From: Xanthomonas cissicola | GTDB lineage: Bacteria; Pseudomonadota; Gammaproteobacteria; Xanthomonadales; Xanthomonadaceae | Direction: 5' to 3' | Assembly: GCF_008801575.1 (NCBI RefSeq) | Contig: NZ_VZPL01000003.1 | Span: 62,001 to 126,000, forward strand | DNA length: 64,000 nucleotides | Shown: positions 29,984 to 39,525 of the stretch, one piece after another | Layout: each line of letters begins with the position of its first letter | How positions within the stretch are numbered: position 1 is the first letter of the stretch | Position numbers and translations under genes: made by a program | Notes under the pieces: generated by a model | What the model was told of the DNA's origin: nothing | What the model saw: the letters and a program-made list of their open reading frames with translations, nothing else | Databases searched by the model: none

Positions 29984-30693
29984 GCCGCGGCGCCGCGGCC
30001 GAACAACACCTCAAGATCGCTCGCTTCCAGCGCACGCCATTGCCCCGAGGGCAATCCATCCAGCGACAGGCCGCCGATGCGGCTGCGGTGCAGCGCGACC
30101 ACGTGGTTACCGGCGGCAGCGAACATGCGCCGCACCTGGTGATAGCGGCCTTCGTGCAGGGTCAGCCGCGCCTGGCGTGGGCCAAGCACCTCCAATTCGG
30201 CCGGCAGCAGCGGCTTGGTTTCGCCCTCCAGCAGCAAGCTGCCGCTGGCGAACAGCGCGGCCTCGTCGCCACGCAGGTCCTCGGCCAGGGTGATGTCGTA
30301 CACCTTGTCCAGGGCGGATTTGGGCGAAATGATCCGATGCAGCAGCGCGCCGTCGTCGGTCATCAACAGCAGGCCGCTGGTCTCGCGGTCCAGCCGACCC
30401 ACTGGCGCCAACACCGGCGCACGCAGGCGGAAGCGTGGCGGCAGCAATTCGTAGATCAGCCGGCCGGTGTCCTTGGTCGAGCAGGTGTAGCCGCTGGGTT
30501 TGTGCAGCAACAGGCTCAAGCCCGCCGGCGGATCGAGCGGTTCGCCATCGATGCGGATGGCGTCGTGCTCCACCTGGTCGTCGGCATACAGCACCTCGCC
30601 TTGCGCATCGGTGATCGCGCCCTGCCGGAACAGCTGGGTGACCTGCTTGCGGCTGCCATAGCCGAGATTGGCGATGTGTTTGACCAGCTTCAT
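29980..30693 (-). CDS. rsuA: 16S rRNA pseudouridine(516) synthase
   Basis: A 237-residue RNA modification enzyme. The N-terminal S4-like RNA-binding domain begins KLVKHIANLGYGSRKQVTQL. The catalytic Asp lies in GRLDRETSGLLLMT, and the downstream LHEGRYHQVRRMFAAAGNHV motif is diagnostic of the RsuA/RluB/E/F family. RsuA is preferred over RluE because of the S4 domain and the LLLHKPSGYTCS segment. Its start and stop overlap neighbouring genes by 4 nt each, giving a tightly coupled operon rsmC-rsuA-HAD. Confidence 0.9.
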   Translation of the reverse strand: MKLVKHIANLGYGSRKQVTQLFRQGAITDAQGEVLYADDQVEHDAIRIDGEPLDPPAGLSLLLHKPSGYTCSTKDTGRLIYELLPPRFRLRAPVLAPVGRLDRETSGLLLMTDDGALLHRIISPKSALDKVYDITLAEDLRGDEAALFASGSLLLEGETKPLLPAELEVLGPRQARLTLHEGRYHQVRRMFAAAGNHVVALHRSRIGGLSLDGLPSGQWRALEASDLEVLFGRGAAA

Positions 30694-31757
30694 GGGCGCG
30701 CTCCGCGGCCGCGGATCGCCGCGATCAGCTTGAACCCATCGCGTTCGGCAGCCACGCGTACTTGCCCGAAACTGTCGTTGAGCACCTGTTCGTAAGGCAG
30801 ATGCCGGTTGGCGACCAGCATCAATTGCCCGCCCGGGCGCAGCGCCTGTGCGGCCACCGCAATGAAGCGCTGCCCGATATCCGGGCGGTCGGCACGCGAC
30901 GGCGTATGGAACGGCGGGTTGCTGACGATGAAATCGTATTGCGCCACCAGCCCGGCCGTGACATCGCGCCAGTGGTAGTGCAGCTGCGCCGGATGCGCGT
31001 TGTCCTGCAGGTTGCGCCGCGCCAGCGTCAATGCGCGCGCCTCGGCTTCGTACAGATCCAGCGCGGTGACCTTGGGACAACGCGCCAGCACTTCGGCCGA
31101 CAGATAACCGAAGCCCGCCCCCAGATCGGCGCCATGGCCGGCCAGCGTGGTGGGCAGATGCTCGACCAGCAGTGCAGACGCCGGGTCGATGCGATCCCAG
31201 GCGAAGACGCCGGGACGGCTGACAAAGCGGCCGTCCAGAATCTTGCGTGGCGCATCCAGCGCTGCCCAGCGCGCCTGCAGCGCGGCATCGGTGTCGGCCG
31301 GCAGCGGCGCGCTCCAGTAGGTGCGGCAGTGGTACTTGGTCAGGCTACCGGCCAGTCCGGTGAGCTGGCGCAGATCGGCCTCGCCCGAGCGTGCGCCTTC
31401 GTTGTTGGACTGGCAGGCAACCACACGGCCACCGGGAGCAGTCAGCGCCACCGCACGTGCAAACAGCGCACGCGCCTCTTCGCGCTGCCGCGGAGGCAGC
31501 ACCAGCACCAGGGCATAACGCGTGCTGTCGGCCTCGATCTCGCTTTCTTCCCGCACGGTCCACCCATTGCGCTCCAGCGCTTCGGCGAACGGGCGAAAGC
31601 TCTGCTCGCAGGTCAGCGTCTGGGTGGTTGCCTGCTCGCGCAGCGGAAAACCATCGCGCGCGCGCAGAAACAAGACCGGTCCTTCCGGCCACGGCAGCGC
31701 GCCTTGGGCAAAGGGCAGGAACAGGGCTTGAAGCGGGGCGTCGTGCGGGCCAGCCAT
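30690..31757 (-). CDS. rsmC: 16S rRNA (guanine-N2) methyltransferase RsmC-like
   Basis: A 355-residue methyltransferase with a duplicated domain organisation. The N-terminal half lacks a SAM motif. The C-terminal half has the SAM-binding motif ADLGAGFGYLSAEVL (210-224) and the catalytic NPPFH at 280-284, which is typical of exocyclic guanine-N2 methylation. RsmC methylates G1207 of 16S rRNA. The operon with rsuA, which acts on the same rRNA, supports the call. RsmJ/RlmG-like relatives are the alternative. Confidence 0.88.
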   Translation of the reverse strand: MAGPHDAPLQALFLPFAQGALPWPEGPVLFLRARDGFPLREQATTQTLTCEQSFRPFAEALERNGWTVREESEIEADSTRYALVLVLPPRQREEARALFARAVALTAPGGRVVACQSNNEGARSGEADLRQLTGLAGSLTKYHCRTYWSAPLPADTDAALQARWAALDAPRKILDGRFVSRPGVFAWDRIDPASALLVEHLPTTLAGHGADLGAGFGYLSAEVLARCPKVTALDLYEAEARALTLARRNLQDNAHPAQLHYHWRDVTAGLVAQYDFIVSNPPFHTPSRADRPDIGQRFIAVAAQALRPGGQLMLVANRHLPYEQVLNDSFGQVRVAAERDGFKLIAAIRGRGARP

Positions 31758-31904
31758 CGGATCATCGGGTCAGGAACAGGCCGTCATTGTAAGGGACGGG
31801 TGCCAGATGCCCGCCACGCGCCTTCCAATGTGTATACGGACTATTGATGCGCGCGCAACATTCGCCCGCCTAGGCTGGGATCACGCCCACACCGGAGAGA
31901 CGCG

Positions 31905-32165
31905 ATGCGAGCCTTGTTCGTAGGAGGAGTTGTCGACAACAGCGAAATGGATCTGGACGACACCCCGCCACCGATGCACTACCCCGAAAACACCGGCGCC
32001 GGCAGACCCCGCTACCGCCTGCACCAGATCGGCGAACGCGGCGATGGCACGGTGGCCTACGCGGTGTATGGCGCCCCGGAAATGGCAGACGACGACATCA
32101 CCCGCATTACCGAAGAGCGTGGCTATGCGCGGCGCTTCAGCGCCTCGCCGGAAGCGCCACGCTGA
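31905..32165 (+). CDS. Conserved small hypothetical protein
   Basis: An 86-residue acidic protein with MRALFVGGVVDNSEMDLDD at the N-terminus, PRYRLHQIGERGDGTVAYAVY in the middle and DDDITRITEERGYARRF near the end. I do not recognise a function. A good GGAGAG ribosome site lies eight bases before the ATG, and codon use is like its neighbours, so it is a real gene. Confidence 0.7.
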   Translation: MRALFVGGVVDNSEMDLDDTPPPMHYPENTGAGRPRYRLHQIGERGDGTVAYAVYGAPEMADDDITRITEERGYARRFSASPEAPR

Positions 32166-32282
32166 GGGGGATGAGGCAACTGACGCAGGCTTTGGAACGT
32201 CTGCCGCACGCGCGATGGAGCGTGCGTCAAGCGTCCTTGACTGCACAATCTGCATAGGCTGCTGCCGGCACGCCGCGCCATG

Positions 32283-32316
32283 GTAGACCGGGCTCTTGCC
32301 CGGTTCTTGCGTCTAC
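32283..32316. repeat. GTAG-type REP-like hairpin
   Basis: GTAGACCGGGC at the left and GCCCGG...GTCTAC at the right form a foldback of 34 nt with GTAG at its foot, in the gap between convergent genes. It resembles the short GTAG palindromes of Xanthomonas and Stenotrophomonas, and could also serve as a transcription terminator. Confidence 0.5.
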
Positions 32317-32360
32317 CGGACGCGATTTGCTCGACCCACGCAAACGATCGGCGCGCGGAC

Positions 32361-33698
32361 TCAACGCGCCTTCGGCGTCACCCGCCAGATCACGTTGCCC
32401 ACGTCGTCGGCCACCAGCAGTGCGCCGCGACTGTCCGACGCCACACCCACCGGGCGGCCCTGCGCATTGCCTTCGGCATCCAGGAATCCATCCAGCACCG
32501 TGATCGGCGGACCATTGGGCTTGCCGGCGGCGAACGGGACAAACAGCACCTTGTAGCCGCTGGGCGGGTCGCGATTCCATGAGCCGTGCTGGCCGATGAA
32601 GGCGCCCTGGCGGAAACGCTCGGGCAGCAAGGTGCCGCTGGCGAAACTCAGGCCAAGCGATGCGGTATGCGGGCCGAGCGCGTAGTCGGGCTTGATCGCT
32701 TTGGCCACCAGTTCGGCATTCTGCGGTTTGACCCGCTCGTCCACGTGCTGGCCGTAGTAGCTGTACGGCCAGCCGTAAAAACCGCCGTCGCGTACCGAGG
32801 TCAGGTAGTCCGGCACCAGGTCGCTGCCGATTTCGTCGCGCTCGTTAACCACCACCCACAGCGATTTGCTCTGCGGCTCCCACGCGGTGCCCACCGGGTT
32901 GCGCAAGCCGCCAGCGAAGACGCGGCTGCTGCCGGTGGCCGGGTCGATCTCCAGGATCGCCGCACGATTGAGCTCGGCTTCCATGCCATTTTCGGCCACG
33001 TTGCTGTTGGAGCCGACGCCGACATAGAGCTTGCTGCCGTCCGGGCTGGCCAGCAGCGACTTGGTCCAATGGTGGTTGATTCCGCCGGGCAGATTGGCAA
33101 CGAAGGTCGGCTTGGCGGTGAGATGCGTGTCGCCGGCCTTGTACGGAAAACTCACCAGCGCATCGGCATTGGCGACATAAAAGCGGTCGCCGATCAGCGC
33201 CATGCCGAACGGCGAAAACAGGCCGCTGACGAACTGCGTACGCACCTCTGCCACGCCGTCGCCATCGGCATCGCGCAGCAAGGTGATGCGATTGGCGCTC
33301 GCCACCGCCGCGCCGGCCTTTTTCATCATCGCGCCCTGCACTTTCTTGCGCAGCCCGCCGCCGGCTTCGGCATCTTCGGGCTTGGGCGGCTCGGCCGTTT
33401 CGGCCACCAACACATCGCCGTTGGGCAGCACGTAGATCCAGCGCGGGTGATCCAGATCGCGCGCAAACGCTGCAACCTGCAGATCGTCGGCCGCGATGGG
33501 CTTGGCATTGGCTGCCCAGCGTTTGACCGGCGCCACCTTGACGGTGGGAATCAGACGCTTCACCGGCTCGGGCAATTGCGGGTCCGGCCCGGTCCCCTGT
33601 TCGATCGCCAACGTCGCCGTATCGCCACACGCGGCGAGGACGGCAAGCGCCATCAACGACAGCGGCCAGCGAGCGAACTTCAATCGGGATGCATTCAT
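32361..33698 (-). CDS. Sorbosone dehydrogenase-like (PQQ-type beta-propeller) lipoprotein
   Basis: A 445-residue exported protein. The signal peptide ends in the lipobox LAVLAACGD, so it is likely a lipoprotein. The mature part is a beta-propeller of the soluble glucose/L-sorbosone dehydrogenase class: DLDHPRWIYVLPNGDVLVAE, ADGDGVAEVRTQFVSGLFSPFGMALIGD, HHWTKSLLASPDGSKLYVGVGS and GGLRNPVGTAWEPQSK. Such proteins bind PQQ and oxidise sugars in the periplasm, but many relatives have no proven activity. The start is an ATG with AGGA upstream; an in-frame TTG three codons earlier is less likely. Confidence 0.85.
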   Translation of the reverse strand: MNASRLKFARWPLSLMALAVLAACGDTATLAIEQGTGPDPQLPEPVKRLIPTVKVAPVKRWAANAKPIAADDLQVAAFARDLDHPRWIYVLPNGDVLVAETAEPPKPEDAEAGGGLRKKVQGAMMKKAGAAVASANRITLLRDADGDGVAEVRTQFVSGLFSPFGMALIGDRFYVANADALVSFPYKAGDTHLTAKPTFVANLPGGINHHWTKSLLASPDGSKLYVGVGSNSNVAENGMEAELNRAAILEIDPATGSSRVFAGGLRNPVGTAWEPQSKSLWVVVNERDEIGSDLVPDYLTSVRDGGFYGWPYSYYGQHVDERVKPQNAELVAKAIKPDYALGPHTASLGLSFASGTLLPERFRQGAFIGQHGSWNRDPPSGYKVLFVPFAAGKPNGPPITVLDGFLDAEGNAQGRPVGVASDSRGALLVADDVGNVIWRVTPKAR

Positions 33699-33786
33699 TG
33701 CGGGCAAATCCTGGACGGTTGCGTCGGCCAGTGATCATGCCGCCAACGCGACGGTGAGAAGTAAACACACCGTCAACACACCACCG

Positions 33787-34095
33787 TCACGGCATGACTT
33801 GCGGATCGGCGCCCAGCAACAACGGGTGCACCGCCACGATCCGGTCCATCCAGATCCATTGCGGCTCCTGCGACGCATCCAACAGGTCCAACCGCAGCTG
33901 ACCGTTCAATCCTTCGTTGTCGTGTTCGTCGAGATAGGTCTGCAGGCTGGGGCGCACGGCGACTGTGCCGCTGATCATGCTGCCGTCGTCGAGCTCGATC
34001 CGCACGCGCTCCTGACCATCGAGCAGGGACACCCAATGTTCGAGCGTGGCGATCTGGACCTGTTCGGAATAGACGTGCGGGGCGTACTTGGGCAT
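33787..34095 (-). CDS. DUF3247 family protein
   Basis: A 102-residue protein of the DUF3247 type, unknown in function. It contains VRIELDDGSMISGTVAVRPSLQTYLD and PQWIWMDRIVAVHPL, which look like a small all-beta SH3- or Sm-like fold. The chosen ATG begins MPKYAPHVYSEQV; 48 extra upstream codons are open but have a different composition and no ribosome site. Confidence 0.85.
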   Translation of the reverse strand: MPKYAPHVYSEQVQIATLEHWVSLLDGQERVRIELDDGSMISGTVAVRPSLQTYLDEHDNEGLNGQLRLDLLDASQEPQWIWMDRIVAVHPLLLGADPQVMP

Positions 34096-34430
34096 TGCGC
34101 GATCTCCATGAGCTGAGCGCATCACGCTAGGCCAGCATGCGTGAAAGAGGCAGAAAACGCACCGGGTGCTAGTGGTCGGCGTTGGCACGGCATTCGCACC
34201 CAGCAGCATGCGCACGCATCCGTCTTCTATCGCGACCATGCCACGACTGTGGGGAAAGGCTCATCCACGACAGCACCTGTTCGTCGCAATGATCGATTGT
34301 TCTGGGGCAGATCAGCACCTCACGGAAAGGCGCCCAGTAGTACCCAACCCATATGCGCTACTGCGTATCCAACGCGTCGCCTCACCCACGTTGCCATCAC
34401 CCGATGCGCGGCCGTACCGCCGCGCGCCGG
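34096..34430. other. Intergenic region, nothing recognised
   Basis: About 335 nt between the DUF3247 gene and the end of the hybrid kinase gene. I see no gene with a ribosome site, no strong hairpin and no member of the repeat families seen elsewhere in the window. Confidence 0.4.
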
Positions 34431-36467
34431 TTACTCCACCGCCTGGCGCGCGGCACGCACGGCCGTGACCAGCTGCGCCACGCTGTAGGGCTTGGCCAGA
34501 TGTTCCTGAAACCCGGACTCCAGCGCGCGCTTGCGATCGTCTTCGCGGGCCAGGGCGGTGACTGCCACGGCCGGCAACGCGGTGGCAGTCAACCCGAGGT
34601 TTTCGCGCACCGTGCGGATCAAGCCGTAACCGTCCATGCCCGGCATGCCGATATCGGTCAGCATCAGATCGAAGCGCGCGTGGCCACGATGATCGATCAA
34701 TGCCAGCGCATCGGTGGCGCTGCCGGCGGTGACCACTTCGGCGCCCTGCTCTTCGAGCAGACGCCGCAGATAATCGAGCATGTCCGGTTGGTCTTCGACC
34801 GCCAGCAGGCGCAGACCGTTGAGCGCGCGCGCTTCGACGATCTGTTCGGACATCAGACGCCGCCGCAATTCGCGGCGTGGGCGCTTGGCCTGATCGGGAA
34901 CGTGTTCCGGCAGCCGCACGGTGAAGGTCGCGCCCTTGCCACGGCCGCCACTGGTGGCACCGACCTGGCCGCCGTGCATTTCCACCAGCTGTTGCACGAT
35001 GGCCAGGCCCAGACCAAGGCCGCCATGCTGGCGCGTGGTGGTGCCGTCGGCCTGGCGGAAACGGCCGAACAGATGCGGCAGGAATTCCGCTGCAATGCCG
35101 TCGCCGGAGTCGCAGACCGATACCACCAGATGCCCGTCGTCGCGCTCGATCTTGACGTCGATACGACCATGTGCCGGGGTGAACTTGATCGCGTTGGACA
35201 GCAGGTTCCACAACACCTGCTGCAGACGCGTGGCATCGCCAAGCACCAGGCAGGGCGTGGGCGGCACATGCAGCTCCAGGACCTGGTCCTTGCCTTCGGC
35301 AGCCAGTTCCTGGGTATTCAAGGCTTCGCGCACCTGCTCGACCAGATCCAGCGATTCGACTTCCAGCTGCACCTTGCCCAGCAACATGCTGCTGAGATCG
35401 AGCATGTCGGAAATCAGCCGCTTCTGCGCACGTGCGCTGCTGGCGATCACCGACAGCCCCTTGTAGTACGGCTGGCCTTCTTCGACCCGCTGCAGCAGCA
35501 ACTCGCTCCAGCCCAGGATGGTGGTCAGCGGGGTGCGCAGTTCGTGCGACAGCGTGGCCAGGAACTCGTCCTTCAGCCGCGCCATGCTTTCGGCCTCGTT
35601 GCGCGCGCTGCGCTCGGACTCCAGCAATTGCTCGCGCGCCAGTTCGATCTCGCGCTGCTCGGTCACGTCCGGGCTGCTGCCGGCCAGGCCGATGAAACGG
35701 CCGTCGGCCGAATAGCGCGGCGTGGCGGTCATTTCGATCCAGCGCCACTGCCCATCATGGCGGCGCGCGCGCACCAGCGCGCGCAGGCCGCGCTGTTCCT
35801 GCAGCGATGCCGCCAGCTCGAACTGGAAGGTCGGCAAGTCGTCCGGATGCAGCAGTTCGCTCCACGCCGACACCGTACCGCTGGAGATATCCAGGCCAAA
35901 GAATTCGCCATACGCGCTGTTGACGAAGCGCACCACGCCCTGCGCGTCCAGCACCCACACCGGCATCGGCAAGCCGTCGGCCAGCGCACTGAAACGCGCC
36001 TCGCTTTCGGCCAGCTCGCGCTCGACGCGTTTGCGCTCGGTGATGTCCATGAACAGGATCGCCACCCGCGCCTGCTCGGGCTGCCCGACCCGGAACGCAT
36101 CCACCGAGTACCAGCGCTTGAGCGCCTTGGCCTGCATTTCGAAGTGGATGCGGTTGCCGGTACGCGCAACGTGACCATAGCGGTCGAACCATTCCTGCTC
36201 GTGTTCGGGGAGCAGGTTGCGGATGGAGACGTTCAGTGCGTTGGGCGACAGACCGGTATAGCGCTCGAAGGCGCCATTGGTGGTGCGGATCACATAGTCC
36301 ACCGCCTGCTCGCCGTCGAACACCATGTCGATGACGCAAAACCCGGCGTCGATGTTGTGGAAAATCTCGTGATACATCGCCGGGTCCAGAAACGGCTCGG
36401 CGATGGCGGCCGGCAGTGCGGCAGCCAGCGTAGGGCTGGAAGGAGGAGTGCTCAAATCGGAAACCAC
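34431..36467 (-). CDS. PAS-domain hybrid sensor histidine kinase
   Basis: A soluble hybrid kinase of about 678 residues. Two PAS domains come first: one around FHNIDAGFCVIDMVFDGEQ and one around ALADGLPMPVWVLDAQGVVRFV with a PAC motif RWRWIEMTATPRYS-like. A coiled linker leads to LATLSHELRTPLTTILGW with the phospho-histidine (about H308). The ATPase has NLLSNAIKFTPAHG, VCDSGDGIAAEF and GGLGLGLAIVQQLV. The C-terminal receiver has its acceptor Asp (about 605) in MLTDIGMPGMDGYG. No membrane segment is seen, so it probably senses a cytoplasmic signal. The start is uncertain: GTG at 36467 is used here, and a TTG at 36542 is also in frame; neither has a good ribosome site. Confidence 0.9.
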   Translation of the reverse strand: MVSDLSTPPSSPTLAAALPAAIAEPFLDPAMYHEIFHNIDAGFCVIDMVFDGEQAVDYVIRTTNGAFERYTGLSPNALNVSIRNLLPEHEQEWFDRYGHVARTGNRIHFEMQAKALKRWYSVDAFRVGQPEQARVAILFMDITERKRVERELAESEARFSALADGLPMPVWVLDAQGVVRFVNSAYGEFFGLDISSGTVSAWSELLHPDDLPTFQFELAASLQEQRGLRALVRARRHDGQWRWIEMTATPRYSADGRFIGLAGSSPDVTEQREIELAREQLLESERSARNEAESMARLKDEFLATLSHELRTPLTTILGWSELLLQRVEEGQPYYKGLSVIASSARAQKRLISDMLDLSSMLLGKVQLEVESLDLVEQVREALNTQELAAEGKDQVLELHVPPTPCLVLGDATRLQQVLWNLLSNAIKFTPAHGRIDVKIERDDGHLVVSVCDSGDGIAAEFLPHLFGRFRQADGTTTRQHGGLGLGLAIVQQLVEMHGGQVGATSGGRGKGATFTVRLPEHVPDQAKRPRRELRRRLMSEQIVEARALNGLRLLAVEDQPDMLDYLRRLLEEQGAEVVTAGSATDALALIDHRGHARFDLMLTDIGMPGMDGYGLIRTVRENLGLTATALPAVAVTALAREDDRKRALESGFQEHLAKPYSVAQLVTAVRAARQAVE

Positions 36468-36572
36468 GGATGCTGCCGGAGCGGATGACGGGCAGATGAA
36501 ACCATGCCCGATGTCGTCAGCGGGTGCACGCCAGGCTGCCAAAGTTCACGTTTTCGTTGCCAAGTCCCGGGC

Positions 36573-36863
36573 TCACCACAAGGTGGTGGCAGCGAAGCCG
36601 ATGCAGGTTGCCAGCACCACGATGCCGGCGATCACGCCGCGGAAGACCCAATCCCCCTCGCGGCGCAGCTGCTCGTCCATCCAGCGCTGCGCTTCCTCGC
36701 GCCAGGCGGTGGACCGTGTGTGATCGGAATCCAGCAGCAACAGGCGCACCCGCGCCACCCCCAACTGTGCGCATTCGACGCGGCAGCGCTGGCTGAAGCC
36801 GTCTTCCCCACTGGCAATCTGCGCGCCCACCGGCAGTTGCAATTCGAGTTCATGCCTGGACAT
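36573..36863 (-). CDS. Small membrane protein, hypothetical
   Basis: A 96-residue protein with a soluble N-terminal domain (MSRHELELQLPVGAQIASGEDG, two cysteines in RCRVECAQLG) and a single C-terminal membrane helix, WVFRGVIAGIVVLATCIGFAATTLW. This tail-anchored layout suggests a cytoplasmic domain at the membrane. Its ATG lies inside the end of the upstream gene (14-nt overlap), so the two are probably made together. The function is unknown. Confidence 0.75.
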   Translation of the reverse strand: MSRHELELQLPVGAQIASGEDGFSQRCRVECAQLGVARVRLLLLDSDHTRSTAWREEAQRWMDEQLRREGDWVFRGVIAGIVVLATCIGFAATTLW

Positions 36864-37347
36864 AACGGGGACGCTCCTGATCAAGCTCGTGTTCCAGCGC
36901 CATGCGCGCCAGCTGGGTGTAGTTAGCGCGCGGACCCTGTCCACGGCCGGTGAGCATCCCCTGGTAGTCCAGGTCGTGCCAGACCCGGCCGGTCCACTCC
37001 ACGCAATCTTCGGCAATGACCAACATCAGCGAATAGCGGTAGTCCAGGCCATTGGCCGCGGTATAGGTGTAGACCGGCGGGAACTGCACGGCCACATCCA
37101 CCTGGCGCGCCAACGCCGCCAGATGCTCGCGGAGCGCATCACGCGGATCGGCACCCGGCTCCAGTTGCAACGCGCGCGTGGCCAGGTCCAGGTCGACCTC
37201 GCTCTGCAGTGCCACGAAGGCGGCCGCACCGGACGCGGGGTTGTGACCGTGCTGTTTGGCCCAGTCGATGAATTGCAAACGCACGTCCGACGGCATGTGT
37301 GCCGGCGCCGAAGACGCTGATTTTGTGCGGAAAGAGTGGGTGTCCAT
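36850..37347 (-). CDS. Conserved hypothetical protein
   Basis: A 165-residue soluble protein. The N-terminal part has DVRLQFIDWAKQHGHNPASG, a helical stretch, and the middle has VAVQFPPVYTYTAANGLDYRYSLML, a beta region. It is acidic overall. I do not recognise a family. GGAAG lies nine bases before the ATG. It is the first gene of a probable cluster with the tail-anchored protein and possibly the PAS kinase, all on the minus strand. Confidence 0.72.
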   Translation of the reverse strand: MDTHSFRTKSASSAPAHMPSDVRLQFIDWAKQHGHNPASGAAAFVALQSEVDLDLATRALQLEPGADPRDALREHLAALARQVDVAVQFPPVYTYTAANGLDYRYSLMLVIAEDCVEWTGRVWHDLDYQGMLTGRGQGPRANYTQLARMALEHELDQERPRYVQA

Positions 37348-37544
37348 GCTGGTGATCTTCCGGGCTGTGCCGTGAAGCGCGGGCGCAGGCGCAGTGAACC
37401 TGCCGTCATGGCTTTGCGGTGCGGATTAACCGCGCGGCAACGTGGTCGCGAACCCAGGCGTGCAGCGCGTTGCGGGCTCTCGGAAGCACCCCCACACTGC
37501 GAGAACAGCCGATACACAACGTACCTTCCGCTTGGAGGCTTTCG

Positions 37545-38120
37545 ATGAAACGTTCCACTCTTTCCGGCGCCAGCCTGCTGCTGGCTGGCTTGCTTGCGGC
37601 GACCGGCGTGCAGGCCGGGGTGCGCACCGTCACCGACCCCGATGCGCCGCGCGCGCTCAGCGGCGATGGCAAGGTGGATGTGCGCTGGACCGACCCTGCG
37701 CAGTTCTCCGAGGTGCGCTTCAGCGGCAACCGTTGGGAGGCGCAACGTGGCGATTGGGTGACCCAGCTGGCCACCCACTTTCAGCAGAGCGCAGCGCGCC
37801 AGTTGCCCGATGGCCAGCACCTGAGCGTGACCATCACCGACATCCGCCGCGCCGGCCAGTACGAGCCCTGGCACGGGCCGCGCATGCAGGACGTGCGCGT
37901 GGTCAAGGACATCTACCCGCCGCGCCTGAGCTTCACCTACACGCTCACCGGTGCCGATGGCCGCGTGATCGACCAGGGCGAACGCAAGCTGGTGGATTCG
38001 GCCTTTCTGATGAGCGGACCGCGCCTGACCGACAGCGACCCGCTGCGCTTCGAGAAGGCGATGATCGACGACTGGGTGCGCAAGCAGTTCCGCGCTGATC
38101 GCAGTACGGCTGGGTTGTGA
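37545..38120 (+). CDS. DUF3016 family exported protein
   Basis: A 191-residue protein with a signal peptide (LSGASLLLAGLLAATGVQA). The mature part contains VDVRWTDPAQFSEVRFSGNRW, LSVTITDIRRAGQYEPWHGP and VRVVKDIYPPRLSFTYTLT, which fit DUF3016, a periplasmic family of unknown function. A GGAGG ribosome site lies seven bases before the ATG. It is a single gene, divergent from the hypothetical cluster. Confidence 0.88.
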   Translation: MKRSTLSGASLLLAGLLAATGVQAGVRTVTDPDAPRALSGDGKVDVRWTDPAQFSEVRFSGNRWEAQRGDWVTQLATHFQQSAARQLPDGQHLSVTITDIRRAGQYEPWHGPRMQDVRVVKDIYPPRLSFTYTLTGADGRVIDQGERKLVDSAFLMSGPRLTDSDPLRFEKAMIDDWVRKQFRADRSTAGL

Positions 38121-38194
38121 TCGATTGGTGCTGACGGCGCCGTAACAGCAACTCGGCCTCGAATGACAACGCGCCGTTTTTGTCTGTCGGCGCC

Positions 38195-38420
38195 CTAAAG
38201 CCCCTCTCCCGTCGGGGCGGAAAGGCACTGCTTGCGCGCCACTGGCGCGTGCCTTGGAGCGCTCGCGCTGCTAGCGCGGGCCGGGGAGCGGAGGTTGGGG
38301 TGAGGATACGAGCAAGCCCACGTGTTGTTCGAAGTGCATGTGGCTTCGCACGTCCCCTCATCCGCCTCTTCGGGCACCTTCTCCCCATGAAGGAGCACGA
38401 TGTCCCGGTGGGAGAAGGGA
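38195..38420. repeat. Composite intergenic repeat with CCCTCTCCC / GGGAGAAGG arms
   Basis: The gap 38121-38424 is mostly a foldback. It starts with GCCCCTCTCCCGTCGGGG, continues through GAGGTTGGGGTGAGG, and ends with CCCCTCATCCGCC, CACCTTCTCCCC and GGGAGAAGGG. These phrases are familiar from dispersed intergenic hairpins in Xanthomonas and pseudomonads. No gene lies in it; a single copy is present in this window. Confidence 0.6.
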
Positions 38421-38424
38421 TACC

Positions 38425-39525
38425 TCAGCGCGTGACTCCCTCCTTCGCTGCTGCCTCGCCCATATACACCCGCGGCACCCGCTTGAGCCCGCACAGCAGT
38501 TGGTACGCGCTGACGTTGCATTGCGCGGCCAGTGCGCCGACCTGCGGTGCATCACCCCACAGCTGCACCGGCGTGCCGATGTCGGCTTGCGGGTGGTCGG
38601 TGAGGTCCACGGTGAGCATGTCCATCGAGACGCGACCGGCCAACGGACAGACCTGGCCGTCCACCAGCACCGGGGTGCCGTTGGGTGCGAACTGCGGGTA
38701 GCCGTCGGCATAGCCCATCGCCACTACGCCGACACGCGTGGGCCGCTCGGCAACAAAGCGTGCGCCGTAGCCCACCGGTTCGCCGGCCGGCAGCTCGCGA
38801 ACCGAAATAATGCGCGAGCGCAGCGTCATCACCGGGCGCAGCTGCGCGGTGTTTTCGGTGTCCTGCGGAAACGGGTTGGCGCCGTACAACATCAGCCCCG
38901 GGCGCGACCAGTCGTTGCGCAGCGCCGGCCAGCCGAGCAGGCCGGGCGAATTGCGCAGGCTGGTTTCCGCGCGCATGCCGCCGGCGGTCAGCGCAAAGGC
39001 CACCGCCTGCTCGTCGGTGCGGCTGCAGTCCAATTCGTCGGCACGCGCCAGATGGGTCATCAGCACCAGCGAGGCGATCTGCGGCAGCCCGCGCAGGCGC
39101 AACCAGGCGGCGCGGAAATCTTCCGGCGACAGACCCAGCCGATGCATGCCGCTGTCCATCTTCAACCACACCCGCAACGGCCGCGGGCTCTGGAACTCGG
39201 CCAGCGCGCGCACCTGCTGCGGCGTGGCCGCCACCGTCCACAGGTCGTGCTCGGCGATCAGGCGCAGCTCGTCGTGTTCGAAGAATCCTTCCAGCAACAG
39301 GATCGGCGCACGGATGCCGGCCTGGCGCAGTTCCAGCGCCTCTTCGATGCAGGCCACTGCAAAGCCATCGGCTTCCGGCTCCAGCGCCTGCGCGCAGCGC
39401 ACTGCACCGTGTCCGTACGCGTCGGCCTTGACCACCGCCAGCGCCTTGCTGCCGCCCAGGCGCTTGGCCAGGCGGTAGTTGTGGCGCAATGCCTCCAGAT
39501 CGATCGACGCTTGCGCAGGACGCAC
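38425..39525 (-). CDS. dadX: Alanine racemase, catabolic type
   Basis: A 366-residue PLP enzyme that interconverts L- and D-alanine. The PLP lysine is K33 in [10 protein letters not shown], and the second catalytic residue region is GYGARFVAE with its Tyr. The downstream DMLTVDLTD and GDAPQ motifs are typical. The gene starts with GTG, which shares one base with the dadA stop (TAGTG), so it is coupled to the D-amino acid dehydrogenase and is the catabolic DadX rather than the cell-wall Alr, although one enzyme may do both jobs. Confidence 0.95.
   Translation of the reverse strand: MRPAQASIDLEALRHNYRLAKRLGGSKALAVVKADAYGHGAVRCAQALEPEADGFAVACIEEALELRQAGIRAPILLLEGFFEHDELRLIAEHDLWTVAATPQQVRALAEFQSPRPLRVWLKMDSGMHRLGLSPEDFRAAWLRLRGLPQIASLVLMTHLARADELDCSRTDEQAVAFALTAGGMRAETSLRNSPGLLGWPALRNDWSRPGLMLYGANPFPQDTENTAQLRPVMTLRSRIISVRELPAGEPVGYGARFVAERPTRVGVVAMGYADGYPQFAPNGTPVLVDGQVCPLAGRVSMDMLTVDLTDHPQADIGTPVQLWGDAPQVGALAAQCNVSAYQLLCGLKRVPRVYMGEAAAKEGVTR

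Noticed and set aside
34353-36488. Open frame of 711 codons opposite the PAS hybrid kinase
   Set aside because: The minus-strand protein has unmistakable PAS, kinase and receiver motifs; the plus-strand product matches nothing.
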